Assembly (NCBI GenBank): GCA_015501595.1
Contig: JADNRX010000165.1
Coordinates: 51,123 to 115,122, forward strand
Reading direction: 5' to 3'
From: Hymenopellis radicata
Lineage: Eukaryota > Basidiomycota > Agaricomycetes > Agaricales > Physalacriaceae
Length of the DNA stretch: 64,000 nucleotides
Shown here: positions 1 to 11,884 of the stretch, piece after piece
How positions within the stretch are numbered: the stretch's first letter is position 1
Layout of the letters: each line of letters starts with the position of its first letter
The notes under the pieces: generated by a model
Database searches by the model: none
The model's input: only the letters and a program-made list of their open reading frames with translations
Told to the model about the DNA's origin: nothing
Position numbers and translations under genes: made by a program

Positions 1-176
1 CTCTATGCGGCTGAGGATGAGTTTCCTGAGACGTGTTACCAGCCGCTGGAAGCGCGCTAGCGTACAATCTCTGTGCGAAGCTCATAGACGCCATCGGGGG
101 CTGCGTCGTTGTAGGAGAAGTTGGCGGAGGCTCGGACTCCGAAGGTTCAGAGCGTTCGTCGTCGTGTATATCGAAC
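1..176 (-). CDS. Partial unknown protein, running off the left edge
   Basis: Read on the minus strand from 176 towards 1, one frame is open to the window edge. It encodes an acidic, Ser/Pro/Thr-rich stretch followed by an Ala-rich part (it contains the words DIHDDERSEP and MASMSFAQRLYASALPAAG). The exon appears to begin after a CTAG 3' splice site at 177-180, so an upstream exon may lie to the right, but I could not place a start codon. The composition is protein-like and compatible with a low-complexity regulatory protein, but no family is recognised. This could also be a chance open frame. Confidence 0.35.
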
Positions 177-1929
177 CTAGAGCATGACAGGAGTTCTTCT
201 CAAATGCTTGACTACAGCAGGAAATAAATACCAAACGTTTCCCCTGAAAAGGAAGCAAAAGTTCATGAATTTGAAGGATCTACACGCATTGAAAGAATAG
301 GGAACTCACTGTTCGTCGTACCGTTCAACCCAACCAGGGGGCAATGGTTGAGATTCCGAGATTCGCATGATCACAGAGGTCGATAACGGGACTCTGGTTT
401 GACTCTGAGATGGTACGCGTTATATACCCGTCATGTCAGGGTGTAATATGATATAAATCCCATATGCGCGGGGCTGCCTGTCAATCGTCGACGACAGGCG
501 GCAGTGCCTGCTGTCATTTTTAACACGCGTACCTAGGCCTGTTGTACGCGATTCGATAGTCTTCCGAGGGAGCATTAGGTGCAGATTGAGTACATGTTTG
601 GCCTAGGGATGTGGAGAAGTGGACAGGCAGACAATTAGAGTCACGAACAATACGGTGTTGTGGTTTGAAATTTAGCAATCAAACTAAACGGAGCTGTACC
701 AGGATCGACCCATGGCCGTACATCCATCGCATCAGCATATCCAGACCTGCAATCATCAGTGTCCAGCGGTCAATTAAGCCTGCCACCGCTGAGATCCGGT
801 TAGCATGAGAGTAAACAACAGAGCTCAACGACGTGGGAAACTATTTCGGTGATCGGACCGCGTCTCCGCACTGGGGGAGAGTGGCGCTTCTTTTCACCAA
901 ACCAACTACACTTCCTGCCATCATCACCAACACAATATCACAAACCGCTTTTCTGCTCCTTTCTGCTGGCATCAGACTTCTAACGCACCAAATAATCCTA
1001 CTCGACCAAGTCGCAGGGCCGGAATCATCTCATCGGTATCTATCGGTATGCGCTTGCTCGTCGCGTCTGATATCGGTGCGTACACGTGAAGCAATCTATC
1101 AACTCTTGCTGGTGCTGAAAGTTCTCTTCAAAGATCCTGAAAGAACGTTTTCTTAGGGAAATGTGAAGAATTACAATCCCTTCGCCCACGCTGCCTGCCG
1201 CGCTAAGCATATTGGTATCTTCTTCAAATGCTACATAATATCAATATGACTATCTGATACCACCAACTTTGTGACGCGATCCGCTTTCGGCTCAGCTACT
1301 TACTGTGTCGCGACCGCCTTGCCTCGAATACAACGAGCATTACGATAAGGAGCAAGGTGTCGAGACGCGACTCCTTCATTGTCTCTGGTGCGTCCGTTTG
1401 ACTTTGCAAGTCAGTCGAGGAGGGATATTAGTAGTGATGCCGCCAATCGGTCTCTATCCACGCGACCGCTAGATTGCAGTAAGGTCTAGGGTGGGTCACA
1501 TACCAATTTGGTACTACAGGTCATAACCATATCCCGACGCAGCTGTATCAAAATAGTCCCCCGTCGATTTTCCCGATGCGCCTGACTCAGTGGACGCGTC
1601 CCTCTCAACAGCGGTGAGTTAAAATCTTTGAAATCTACGGAGTTGTAACTTACCGGTATCCATACAAGTCGGTGACCGTGGCCATCGTACCGTCTGCATT
1701 TACCGTCAGGCGTATGGGCATAAATGCCTGAGATTATTAATGCTTTCTGTCTGTGGCCACATGCGAAGTAAGTCCTTCTGGTTCCTGTGCATGCCAGTCT
1801 CATCAGATTTCACATCTTCAGCGTCAAGACTCTTTCGTAAAAGAGCAGCGCTGTTGATCCGGCCTATTATCATGTACCCGGCGCTTCCGTTGGATGTCCA
1901 CTAGGACCCCCGAAAATGCTACCAAATGT
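177..1929. other. No supported gene
   Basis: About 1.75 kb with only short, compositionally random open frames on both strands. If the minus-strand exon at the left edge is real, its upstream exon and promoter should lie in the first few hundred bases here. I see no RNA gene or mobile element. Confidence 0.4.
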
Positions 1930-2352
1930 CTGATCCAGGTGCGGATAAAAATTGAACTTTTTGGCCAAAATGTGTGGTCCCTGTGCGGATAAAATCCGAC
2001 CTTTTTGTCAGAAATGTCTGAGCCGGGGTGCGGATAAGAACTTGGGAGCCAGACGAGGTCTGATGCCTGTCCGGATAAAATTTTGGGTCTGTCGGATGCT
2101 CGTGAGCCGAGCGGCATTGGATCGGCCTGGAGAGGGAAAACTTGATCAAAGTTGGGCAAAAGTCCGTCTTTTGACTGTTTCGGCGTAAATTTACCTTGTT
2201 TAGCCAGAATCTTGGCATTTTTCATCATATCGGGGCGTGCCGTAAAATTTTGCGCCACATCTAGGTCTGGTACAAGGTCCGGATAAAAATCGAGCATTTT
2301 TGAGGTCTAATCCTAGGTGCGGATACACCTTCCTTTTTGGGATCCGGATAAC
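1930..2352. repeat. Degenerate tandem array with GGATAAAA core
   Basis: At least seven copies of a short core, G(T/A)(G/C)CGGATA(A/C)(A/G), occur at about 1941, 1985, 2031, 2071, 2281, 2321 and 2346. They are spaced roughly 40-50 bases apart, with one longer gap at about 2080-2280. Sequence between the cores is also partly repeated: T-runs after the core and words such as TGTCTGA. All copies are in the same orientation. The array sits about 350 bases upstream of the WW-domain gene. It may be a decayed minisatellite; the repeated GGATAA could be read by GATA-type factors, but that is inference. Confidence 0.6.
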
Positions 2353-2641
2353 TCGGTGGCTCGGGGATCAGACATTTTGGGGCATTATCGGGGTCCTTGT
2401 CCACTTCGTTTCTTGTCAGAGATGGTGACCGATTTAGTGATAGAATGCGTATGTAACCCTAAACGCAAGTCCGAAATCAACATCGACCAATCCGCTTACG
2501 GTACAATAGTCTGGGTCTCTTGTTCAGCTTTTAGCAGTCCATCTATACAGCTTGGTGGGAGAGCTGAGGTGGCGGAGCGATTTCGGACTTGGTCAGATGG
2601 CACAGCTTTTGCCGGTCTGCGTGATGCGGTGCCGAGGCCGC

Positions 2642-2649
2642 TTTATAAG
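2642..2649 (+). promoter_or_regulatory. TATA-like element of the WW-domain gene
   Basis: TTTATAAG lies 45 bases upstream of the ATG at 2694. The short distance would leave a very short 5' leader, so it is only a candidate. Confidence 0.3.
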
Positions 2650-2693
2650 TTCCTCCCACCTACAGCCGTGGACACTGTTTACTTTCCCCTCTC

Positions 2694-3632
2694 ATGTCCC
2701 AGCCTCCTGCATACGGCGAGCAGCCGCCTGTAAACCCGGACTCGCGGCCTCTGCCGCCTGGCTGGGTCACACAGTACGACGCAAAGTACGCCCCGCCTTC
2801 CGCATCCTTATCGATCAAATCACTAACGATTTAATAATCAGCTACAAGACGTGGTACGTATTGATGTGCATGCTCGCCCTATCCCGACGTGCTCATCCAG
2901 AACCAGGTTCTACGTGAACACACACGCCAACCCACCGACGCCCAGCTGGACACATCCACTCGGACCCCCGCCGCCCCCTCCTTCGCAGTTCACACCCCCT
3001 TCCGGACCGCCCCCGCCGGATAACAGGGGATACGACCAGAACCAGGGCTACGGCTACAATGGCCCGCCCCAGGGGCAGTATGGCGGCGGCGGCGGCTACA
3101 ATGGAGGATACCAGCAGCCACCTCCACAGCAGGGTTACGGCTACGGCCAACCTCCACCGCAACAATACGGAGGCGGCGGTTACCCTGGGGCAAGTACGAA
3201 AGGTGCGCATATGACCCCATCCCGTGCCAGGCCTTCCTTATGTATTTTTATAGGCGCAGGAGGTGGTATGCTTGGTGGTCTATTAGGCAAGATCGGCGGT
3301 GGCGGTGGTGGAGGAGGAGGAGGAGGAGGAGGGTATGGACAGCCTGGATATGGAGGAGGTGGATATGGTGGTGGATATCAGCAGCAGCCTCAGGTCATGT
3401 ATGCCCAACAGCCTCCCAAGAAGTCGGGAGGTATTGGTATGGGTGGTGCTCTAGCCATTGGTGCTGGTGGTCTCATTGGAGGCGCGCTTCTTGCTGATGC
3501 AATCGACGACCGCGAAGAGGATGCATACCAGGACGGTGAGCAGTAATGTGTCTATGTATGGCCATGAAGCTCACTTTTATCATAGGATTCGAGGATGGTG
3601 GAGGAGGAGACGACTATGGCGGCGATTTCTAA
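2694..3632 (+). CDS. WW-domain protein with Gly/Tyr/Gln-rich tail
   Basis: Five exons (2694-2785, 2842-2853, 2907-3193, 3254-3535, 3586-3632) give 239 residues. A WW domain covers about residues 20-54: it opens LPPGW, has an aromatic centre KTWFY, and the second conserved Trp lies in PSW. It is split by two introns around a 12-base microexon. Proline runs and repeated GYGQPPPQQ-like Gly/Tyr/Gln segments follow, then a glycine stretch, a hydrophobic glycine-rich segment (about residues 190-215) and an acidic tail ending DYGGDF. WW domains bind Pro-rich peptides; the low-complexity tail suggests self-association. The closest general class is the fungal WW/glycine-zipper proteins of unknown role. 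Start: the ATG directly before the WW domain, in frame with it. Confidence 0.88.
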
Positions 3633-5049
3633 TCTGTTTCTCCCGCATTTATACTGTCTATTTCTGGTCTTGTCTCCTGGCATTCTGAGTATCTGTGATT
3701 CATCCATACCGTCTCTGTTTTTATTCTCTTCTTTGTGTCTGTACACACGCGGAATATGATGTATCAATTTGTGTCCTCTGCCTTGACCAAGATTCCTGAG
3801 CATTTGGCGTGAGTTGGTGTGTTGCTGGTACCTAGGAAATGTCATAATTATGTGAACGCACCTGGTACTATATTAGAAAGGGAATAATGAGCCAAGTATG
3901 CCATAGAGACGCGTCACACTTACACATTTTAGCAGTGCTGAACCTATACAATAGTAAATCCGGAATATAGACATAATAGAGACGAGTGGGAATACTCGAT
4001 TCAACGATTGCTCACCTAGAAATAAGTGCTAGAGCACAAGTCCAGGATTCAGACAAACTCGGCTGTCATGCGCTTCAGGTCCGAGATATGTGGGCTTCAA
4101 GGCGCCCAAATCTAGACAGAGATGTAAGCACGACAACACGTCAAATCCTGCACGACCACGGCCGATTCAAAGTATAGAAGTCGTATTCCCTACAAACGGA
4201 GTCAGGACAAAACGCACTGCCTAGCAGCGCGGCGACAGTGAATGCCCAGAACCGCCTGTGAAGTTCTCATCTTCTCGGCCAAGGGAGACGGTACGTTCGA
4301 TACCAGGCAGCTCTTTCCAAACGATATCGTCAACACGAAGCAGCCTCCATAGATACACCTCCCATGTAGCCCGCTCCAAATCAATAATCAGCCATCTCCT
4401 CCAACTGAAGGTCTCACCGGTGAAATCAGAAGACAACGAAGCCTACAACGACAGACAAACTCTCCGCTTCTGCATACAGTGAAGCATACGAATCGCCCTC
4501 CGGCAGTCCGTCACAGCAGCAAAGACGCGTTGTTCAGGAGCATCCGGGGAGCGAAATTGACAACCAAGACGCGTTGAAGGTGAAAGGCGCAGGACCCCCC
4601 GGACCCGACGAGGGTGGAGGACAGCTGTATCCTTGGTCGCACTGACTGGGGCGGACTTCAGATTGAAATGTGTTTGGAGGTGAAGCGCTTACCATGCTCC
4701 GTCTGGAACGATGCGCAAGTGCCTGCTTTGATCGAGTCTGCCTAAGGGAGACTAGCTTTTTGCCTTACAGCCGGCAAATTTATATGACATGCGTTGAAAA
4801 AGACTGATGAGTTCACTGTCTGGGGTTGCTGCCAATAGAAATCTCTAAATATTCGGACATTTCTGGGAGCTAAGAGTTCGGGAATGTAAGATTCAAGTCG
4901 AAGGAGAGGTACAATGGATATGCCTTGGGTACAGTATACAGTAACGAACTATTTGCAAGAATTAGAAACAAATACATTATCGGTGATCAAGAGTGGCAGA
5001 AATAGCATGCACATACGAATACGAAGAAAATAGAACGGCCGGACTTTGC
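3633..5049. other. Intergenic; possible small minus-strand ORF
   Basis: Contains the 3' regions of two converging genes. A minus-strand frame at 4221-4436 (71 codons, Trp-rich, containing TFSWRRWLIIDLE) looks somewhat protein-like. I could find neither a convincing upstream exon nor a family, so it is left as a possible fragment. Otherwise nothing is recognised. Confidence 0.3.
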
Positions 5050-5928
5050 TTAAGCCTTTCTCTTCTTCTTCTCCTGCTCCTTCGAGGTGGCCTTGTGCTT
5101 TTTGGGAGGAGGCGCCTCTTCCTCGTCGCTGCTGCTGGCACTGGAGGAGTCACTGTCATCGCCGTTTGCTTTGCCAGAGGATGAGGCGACCGACTCTTCA
5201 TCATCATCGTCTTCCTCTTCCTCTGAATCGGACACGACCTCTGGAGTCTTGGCCGATTTCTTGCCCTTGGAGCCCTCGTCCTTTGCCTGCACCTTTGGCT
5301 TGACGGCTTTTTCTTTCTTGGCTTTCTTGTCGGCGATCTGAAGCATAGTCAGCGACGCGTCGGTGATGGCGGGCGAGAAACATACGGGTAGCGGGGAGGG
5401 ACTATCGCCATTTGCGGCGGCTGTCGCCTTATAGTCGGTCATGTCAGATTTGTATTTCTTGTCTGCTTCAGCGTGTCTGTCTACATAGGGCTATAGGGAA
5501 TGTTTAATGTCGCGCCACAAATTAGAATATAAGTCTACCTACCTTTTTGGCAGCGTCGGTCATTGTTGCCCATTCTTGAGAGATGAGCTTGCCGAGCTCT
5601 AGGTGGGATAATTCAGGATAAGTCTTCTTGAGCTGCTGGCGTTTTTCGATTTGGTAGAGGAGGAAACTGGACGCGGGACGCTTTGGCTGAAGAGGATCGC
5701 GGGCGACCTTTGCGACGCGCTTACGCTTTCCGGTCTCTTCGTGGCCGGCGAGAGAGGCGTAGTAGTTGATATACTTTTCGGTGCTCGCGGCGGCAGCGGA
5801 GATGGCGCTGGCGAGGGTGCGCAAATCGCGGACGAGCTAGACAAAAACGCGGTCAGTATGGCGCGCAAAGCGTGTCGAGGAGGACGACGGACCTCCATGC
5901 CTGGTAATTCGTCGGGGGACGGGGCCAT
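5050..5928 (-). CDS. HMG-box chromatin protein
   Basis: Four exons on the minus strand (5928-5893, 5836-5543, 5490-5386, 5337-5050) encode 240 residues. A single HMG box spans about residues 58-130: it starts DPLQPKRPASSF, has the central ISQEWATMTD part, and ends YKSDMTDYK. A basic patch (GKRKRVAKVAR) precedes it. The C-terminal 95 residues are Lys-rich, then a long acidic Ser/Glu/Asp tract, ending in a basic KKKRKA tail that may act as a nuclear signal. HMG-box proteins of this type bend DNA and work with nucleosome remodelling and transcription factors. The box is split by an intron after AAKK. The gene is divergent from the PNUTS-like gene, with 360 bases between starts. Confidence 0.92.
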
Positions 5929-6288
5929 TGATGAGGAAAGTGGTATGTGGGAGTTTTGTTGACGGTGGCTTGAACAGGTTTGAAGGGGTTTCAAGGCTTT
6001 TGTTGAAGAAACCAAACACAACAAACACCTTTTTTTTGTTGAGCCGGAGTAAGCCGCTGACATAAGATTGAGCGTGGGGATTTAGGTCGCCGCTTAAAGC
6101 GCAGGTCTGCTCATCGCAGCCAACGACCAACTGCCTTTCAAGAAATTGCACAGACGCGCTCGACGGCGAGAAAAGCTCTCTGTCTCCGTCACGGCCGACA
6201 GCGAGCAGCGCGAGTGCCGCTCTAACCGTCGTAGTCGCCCCCCCCCAATAAGACAGAAGACGTGGTAGAGAAGTGTCCGAAAGTTGTA
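5929..6288. promoter_or_regulatory. Shared divergent promoter region
   Basis: This 360-base gap separates the start of the HMG-box gene (minus) from the PNUTS-like gene (plus). Both products act in the nucleus, so shared control is plausible. A run of C residues at 6240-6246 and A/T-poor sequence are visible; no clear TATA box was seen. Confidence 0.4.
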
Positions 6289-9200
6289 ATGGACAACTCC
6301 AATTTTTATTCTTCATGGATGCAGTCGACGCCGCAGCAGCCGCAGGCATCGCTGTTGAACGAACCGTCCCAACAAAGCCGGCACGAGGCACATCCGTCGT
6401 CCTCGCTTGATGACTGGGCCAAGCAGCCACCGCGTACAGCGTCCAACGGATCCCTCGGCGGGAGCACGTCGGCAACAACGCCGAACGCCCATATGACGCT
6501 GCAGGAGCTGCTCGGTAGCGTTGGGGGTGAGTCGACTATTATCGCCCATACCAAATTCTCACACGCTCATTATCTACTAGCCGGGGTCGACGACGGTCAA
6601 CAGTCGTCCTTTTTCCAGTCCTTCAGCCAGTATAATATACCGAACAATGCTCCCTACAATAACATTCCGTATGGCGCATCATGGCAGTCGTCGCCCTCAA
6701 ATCACGTGCCCTTGTCGTCCTATTCGAGCCTGAACGGCGCGACCTCGACGAGCTCACAGCCGTCGCAGCAGCAACAACAACGAATACCGCAACATTCTCC
6801 ACCACCACAACATCAATCTCCTCCAATCATTGAGTAGGTCTCCGTTCATCAAGATTTCTGCAATCGTCTGACAGCCGATTCTAGCCCCGCTCTAACCATA
6901 AATGGATCCGGTTCCAACGGCATCCCCCACTACTCACCGCCCCCACCGACGCCAACCTACGGCGCTCAACCTTCCCCGCCAATCCAGCAATCAAATCCAC
7001 AGTCACGATCACAACTATTTTCCCTCCAACAGCATTTATCTCTCGGCAACAACAACAATAGCAATCCCTATTTATATTCCCAATCATTTCCACAACTCGC
7101 ACAGTCTTCCTTAGCACATGCATCGCAAGGCCAAGGGACCCTTTCACCCCAGGCCCTTCATACTTCTTCTCCCGGGCCGATGATGGGCGTCTTGCCATCT
7201 CAGTTTTACGGCAAACCTGCACAGTCAACTCCGCCACAGCCTTCCCAACAGCTGCAGCCACAGCAAATACGGAATCTGCTACAGTCACAGTCACAGCTGC
7301 AGCAGCCTCAATCACAGCCTCCTCCGCCTCCCCAACCTCAAGGACCTTCTCCACAGGAACGTAAAGAGAGGTTACTTGCGAGCATCAGACCTCTCCTCGG
7401 CGTAAACGCGTTCACCGGGGCGGGCGCCGTGAACAATCTCGTATCAAGTTGGATGAGTATGGATCTGCCGATGTCGACGCGACGACACGTATGGAGATTC
7501 TAACCAAGATCCGGGATTGTGCCGCGAATCACTACTTTCGCGCGTGGCTCGAGAACCCCACCGCTATGGATATAACACGAGAGTGGTTAAAGGCGCCCAT
7601 CGGGAGTGAAGACCAGGAATTGGTTGGCACCGTCATGCCTTTGCTCCATGTGCGTCGTGCACGCAGCGTGTTGGATGACTACAAGCCTCACCTCGTCTTT
7701 GTAGATTCTAGACCGTTTTCCGATAACGCTCGAGACCCTCAAGGCCACCAAGCTCGGTAAAATCATAGTCAAGCTAACCAAGAACCCTCCTTCGCCTGGT
7801 GAGTCTTGTCTCATTTTAGTTACGCGCCCGTTTGCTCGGCGCTTGTGCGTCCCCATGCGCTTGATTTTGAACGTGCATCTCCGGTTCTTCATAGTAATAG
7901 CACTTCGGGTCGCCCCCATGAATTTAATATACATGAACCTAATGCTTTCGCGCTCTTGTAGCGATCAAGGACATGGCTCTTAATCTCGAACGCAAATGGC
8001 GAAATATGATTGACGGCGTAACCGGAAAGGAAGAGGGTGAGTCACGTCGGTTCACTTTAATTGAAAATAGCCTGAAATAGTCATGTCCGTAGAGCCAAAG
8101 TCGAAGAAACGCAAGATGGAGACTCCGCCCCGACAAAGATGCCTGCGCCTGTCAAGAAAGCGCGACGAAACCGCCGGTAGTGACGAAAAAGGTGGTTGCG
8201 ACGCCGGGGAATCTCAAGGATGCCAAGTCTGATTCCTCATTCTTTTCCGAGAAGAAGGTGAAAAAGCTGCCCAAATTCACCAAGGCGCCCCCGCCTGTAT
8301 CGGTGAAGAAGGAGGATACGAACATTGCTCTGCCGTCATCGCGAGATCCTTTCCAGGAAGCATTACAATCGATGGTAGGGAAGGGTCTGAAAGATTCCGC
8401 CGCAACGCCACCGCCTGCGTCCCATTCTACTTCCGTGGCCCCGGAGAGTGGACGGCCAAGTAAGAAGAAGAAGACGGTGCAATGGGCCGCTGACAACGAG
8501 CTCGAGGCTGTTCGCTTCATCGAAAAGGCTGTCTATGATGATGATCCCGTAGATGTCAGCTACTTTCTCGTATACTGTGTATGTCAATATCTCAACCTTT
8601 ATTCTGTTTCCTTTCAGGGTACGCATTCCGCGCAGAGCGCACGAAACATGGAAAAGGGCGAGGGCGCGGCGCTGCACCGACATATATTCGAGGAAACGGT
8701 CGATTGGTCAGAGCCAATACGTCAGTCTTTGTCTTATCGCAATTGGGCACTATTCTTATTCGAAACGATGATAGCTATCGAGATACCTGTGGACATCGAG
8801 TACAAGGAGCGCGGGCTGGAGAGCCAGGAAAAGGCGACGCAGGAGCAGCGGGAGGAGTCGGTGCTCGGCGCGTTGTATCTGTCTCTGGCGCAGATACCTG
8901 TTTCGCCCGCGGAGGCGTCGCACGTGCTGTCGGACGCGGAGGTGGACACGCAGGTACAGGCGATGACGGTGGGGCCGGAGCTCGAAGCCGCCTTCTGGGA
9001 CCCGATGACGCCGAATGTGAATGTTGCGGAGCTCATGGCGCAGCTGAACGGGGCAGGGAGGATGATGGGTGGTGGTGGTGCCGGTGGTGAACATAATGTA
9101 TCTCCTATGGATGCGGCGGCGGCGCTGGCGGCTGCGATCCCGCAGGATCAGCTGCAGTCGCTGCTGTCGCAGCTGAACCCGATCATCGGGGGCTTCGGCG

Positions 9201-9498
9201 GGGGGGACCCGAGTTGGAGCGCCCCGCCAGCTGATTACGGGACCGGGACCGGGACCGGGTATGCGGATGATGCGGGCCGATGGAGGGGGGGCTCGAGGGG
9301 CCGTGGCCGGGGAGGAGGTGGAGGAGGAGGGGGGCATAGAAATAGTAAAAGAAAACCATGCAGTTTCTTTCAGGCAGGAAGGCGAGCATTGAATCAGCAT
9401 ATGCGAAGAATGGAAGTTTCTGACTGTTTTTTTTTTTTGGTGTAAACAGATGCAAGTTTGGTGACCAGTGTGATTTTGCGCACGAGTATGCGTCATGA
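6289..9498 (+). CDS. PNUTS: PNUTS-like PP1 regulatory subunit (TFIIS-N, RVxF, CCCH)
   Basis: Nine exons. The N-terminal half is Gln/Pro/Ser-rich. A TFIIS N-terminal (LW) domain follows at about 7360-8036, with motifs LLGVNAFTGAGAVNN, LDEYGSADVD, IRDCAANHYFRAW, LPITLETLKATKLGK and LERKWR. A basic linker leads to KKKTVQW, a match to the PP1-docking RVxF motif, then a region rich in Pro, Ala and Gly with RG repeats, and a final CCCH zinc finger (CSFFQAGRCKFGDQCDFAH). This order is diagnostic of PNUTS/PPP1R10, which tethers PP1 phosphatase to the 3'-end processing and transcription-termination machinery. Start: ATG 6289; an in-frame ATG at 6262 is possible. Three one-base frame breaks (near 7447, 8127 and 8157) all look like lost homopolymer bases. 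The last intron, 9382-9449, is GC-AG. Confidence 0.85.
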
Positions 9499-9510
9499 CG
9501 ATGGAGAGGG

Positions 9511-9545
9511 AGGAGGGAGGGAGGGAGGGAGGGAGGGAGAGAGGG
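9511..9545 (+). repeat. GGGA microsatellite
   Basis: About seven GGGA/GGAG tetranucleotide units directly after the stop codon of the PNUTS-like gene, in its probable 3' untranslated region. As G-rich RNA it could form a quadruplex; this is inference. Confidence 0.85.
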
Positions 9546-10020
9546 GTTTTTATGTATGGTACCCTACTGTCGTTTTAGTATGAGTGTGTACTGGAAGCGG
9601 CGAGCATGATAATTTTCAGCGTGTTGATCTGAGCGGTTTTGACTGTCATTGTGGCTTTGAATACGCTTCTCCCTTGTTGCATGCAGATCTGCCGCCCTCA
9701 CCAGCCTCATTACCCGCCATGGAGCAGAACTGCGAGGTAGCCTGACATGTAAGAACGTATACATTGAATTTCTGATATGTTTCGGTCCCCCGAGACCTCC
9801 ACCATAGGGACAACATGCCGGGCTCGTCTCTCATACAACAACGAAGGAACTTGATCAAACCCAGTCGGAGGACTTTTAAGTACTGCAAGAAATGTGTCGA
9901 GTGAGCAGGCACTGTGACGTTCTTCCGTCCCAGCTGTATATCCCAGTTCAAAAGCTTCGATGACTTTCATAAGTACTGGTGGTGCTTCTGTCTAGTACAT
10001 AAATTCTTTTTCGGAAACAG

Positions 10021-10069
10021 ATGCACGTTTGGTGACCTGTGTGACTTTGCGCACGAGGATGCCTCATGA
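10021..10069 (+). other. Duplicated last exon (zinc-finger half) of the PNUTS-like gene
   Basis: A 49-base segment preceded by a pyrimidine-rich tract and AACAG repeats the terminal exon at 9450-9498. It keeps the reading phase, the Cys, Cys and His of the CCCH finger (TFGDLCDFAH) and the TGA stop. It differs from the first copy at only a few bases, giving K to T, Q to L and Y to D changes plus two silent changes. Similar sequence also continues a short way past the stop (GATGGAGA). It could serve as an alternative terminal exon or be a remnant of a tandem duplication; no copy of the preceding exon is visible. Confidence 0.7.
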
Positions 10070-11884
10070 TTTGTAGCGAAGATGGAGAAAGAGAGAAGGG
10101 GGCGTAAATCTCGGCATCATCGAGGTCACTGAGCCTGATGTTCTTCTGCTGAGCTTTGAATAGCACTCGTTATGCTCTGTCGCGTTGCATTATTTGGGGG
10201 ACTTAGCTCCGTACGTACAGAGGCCAGACACTTCTATCCGAGGACCAAACTTGAACGAGGTATATGTTCGCTCACTCCCGCGATTAAGATATGTCTTAGG
10301 AAAACTCTATGTTTCGCTTACGGACTGACGTCGGTTATGCTTGAGCGCATTTCATCCAATACCGATGTTGCGTCCGGCGGTTGTCCGAGTCTCAGTTACC
10401 GACACGACGTGTTTCAACAAGAGCGAGCGTGGGAACTTTCCTAACTTGCGTCCCCCAATCACCAGCCAATCACTGATCAGTTGATATGCCTGGCATTTAG
10501 CCTTGCTAGGCATGTCGACAGTCGTCCTATATCCCATCTGGTCCCAGATATAGAGAATCGTTGATGAGAACATATTTTTTCTCTCAGCGATTTGCGGTGT
10601 TTATGCGTTTACTACTAGTCATCTGATATCAACGCTCGGGCCCAAGTGCCCTTCATGGAGCGAGATACAAGCCGGTAATGACTTTTTGCCATCTCGAAAG
10701 GCTTCTACTTTACTCTGGTCTCTATTCAAGTTGTCCCTGGGTACTATGCTGGTGCTCACTGAGCTCGCCACAATTGACAATACTCGTGGCGGACTTGATT
10801 TCGACGCTGTGTTACGACGCGACCGGTAAGAGCCAATTAATTGTCTTAGACTCCAGCATACTTACTTGTCTCAGACTCCAGTGCATGCCATCAACTGCGC
10901 GAAGTGTCGTCCGAGGGGAAAACAGGAGGAACGCGACTCGTGTCCGCTCCTGGATGATATCTGAGCTCGTGCTGCTCAACAGCGCGGGGAAGAACACGTC
11001 CACGGCCCACGGAGCGAACCAAGACTGTGCACGGGAATACATGATGACGATCAGACCGAGTGTTCAGGGCGTTTGAATGTGCGCATGAGCTGATTGCGTT
11101 AGCAGCTCGGATCAAACTCTTGCAGTGCAATCTGTCCTCGCCGCGGAAGAGTTATGACGGAGCATAGGCAATAACGGCAGCAGGCATCGAGGACTTGCTC
11201 GGACTTGATATCCACGGACGAGCTCGATCCATGTCCTCGCCGACGTGCTCCGTGGAGCACAAGGTGTAAAGAGTCGCCATGGACCAACGAGGTAGTACCC
11301 ACCGTCGTTGTATACGCGGAAGCTGACAAGGTACCAGGTTTCGCCTACGATTCAGTTAAATACTAGTGTCCAGCCATTCTTTACATCCTCCCAGCCCTCC
11401 CAATGGAATCTCTTCTTGTGAACGCTCAGCACATCCCGATACTGTTGTAATCGCCATTGGCAATATGGTCCGCTGTCCAAAGGAGATAGGCTACCGGGGC
11501 TAGGTTTGGTTATGCTTGAAGGAGCGACTTGCATGCTGAGAAATCGGCGGGCGAAATACTTGAAGTTACTAGATAGCGGGGTGTCCATGCAGGCCTCCCT
11601 TCATCTGTTGATTCATCGTAGGTATGAAGCCTTGGTTCGGCAAGCCCTCACTAACTCTAGTTCTTAGATGCAGACCTTGAAATGTCTCCGTAGATCTATT
11701 AACAATTCCGATTTAGATCGCCTTTACAACACGATCCCGACCCTGCTGATGTCCCTCCTGAGTGATTTCAGATGTACTGCAACGACGTCGGAGTGTTGAG
11801 TTATCATTCGCCCTCAATGCTCTGTATAAAGGCGAACAGAGTAAATGCCTGAATCATCAGTTCAAAGCGATTCACTTCACAGCG
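10070..11884. other. No supported gene
   Basis: About 1.8 kb with short open frames only, on both strands. I see no domain, repeat or RNA gene. It includes the promoter of the downstream cyclopropane synthase gene; TGTATAAAG at 11821-11829 is a possible TATA element, about 60 bases before its ATG. Confidence 0.4.

Noticed and set aside
4221..4436. Small Trp-rich minus-strand ORF
   Set aside because: No upstream exon, start context or family could be supported; kept only as a remark in the intergenic entry.
5599..6478. Two long minus-strand frames around the HMG-box gene start
   Set aside because: They overlap the HMG exon in another frame and read through its intron and promoter; no domain is seen.
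8756..9496. Long minus-strand frame (246 codons) opposite the PNUTS-like gene
   Set aside because: It is antisense to a conserved coding region with GC-rich codons; His/Arg-rich content is what the shadow of Gly/Ala codons gives.
9710..9970. 86-codon minus-strand ORF between the two last-exon copies
   Set aside because: No homology or splice context; likely chance.
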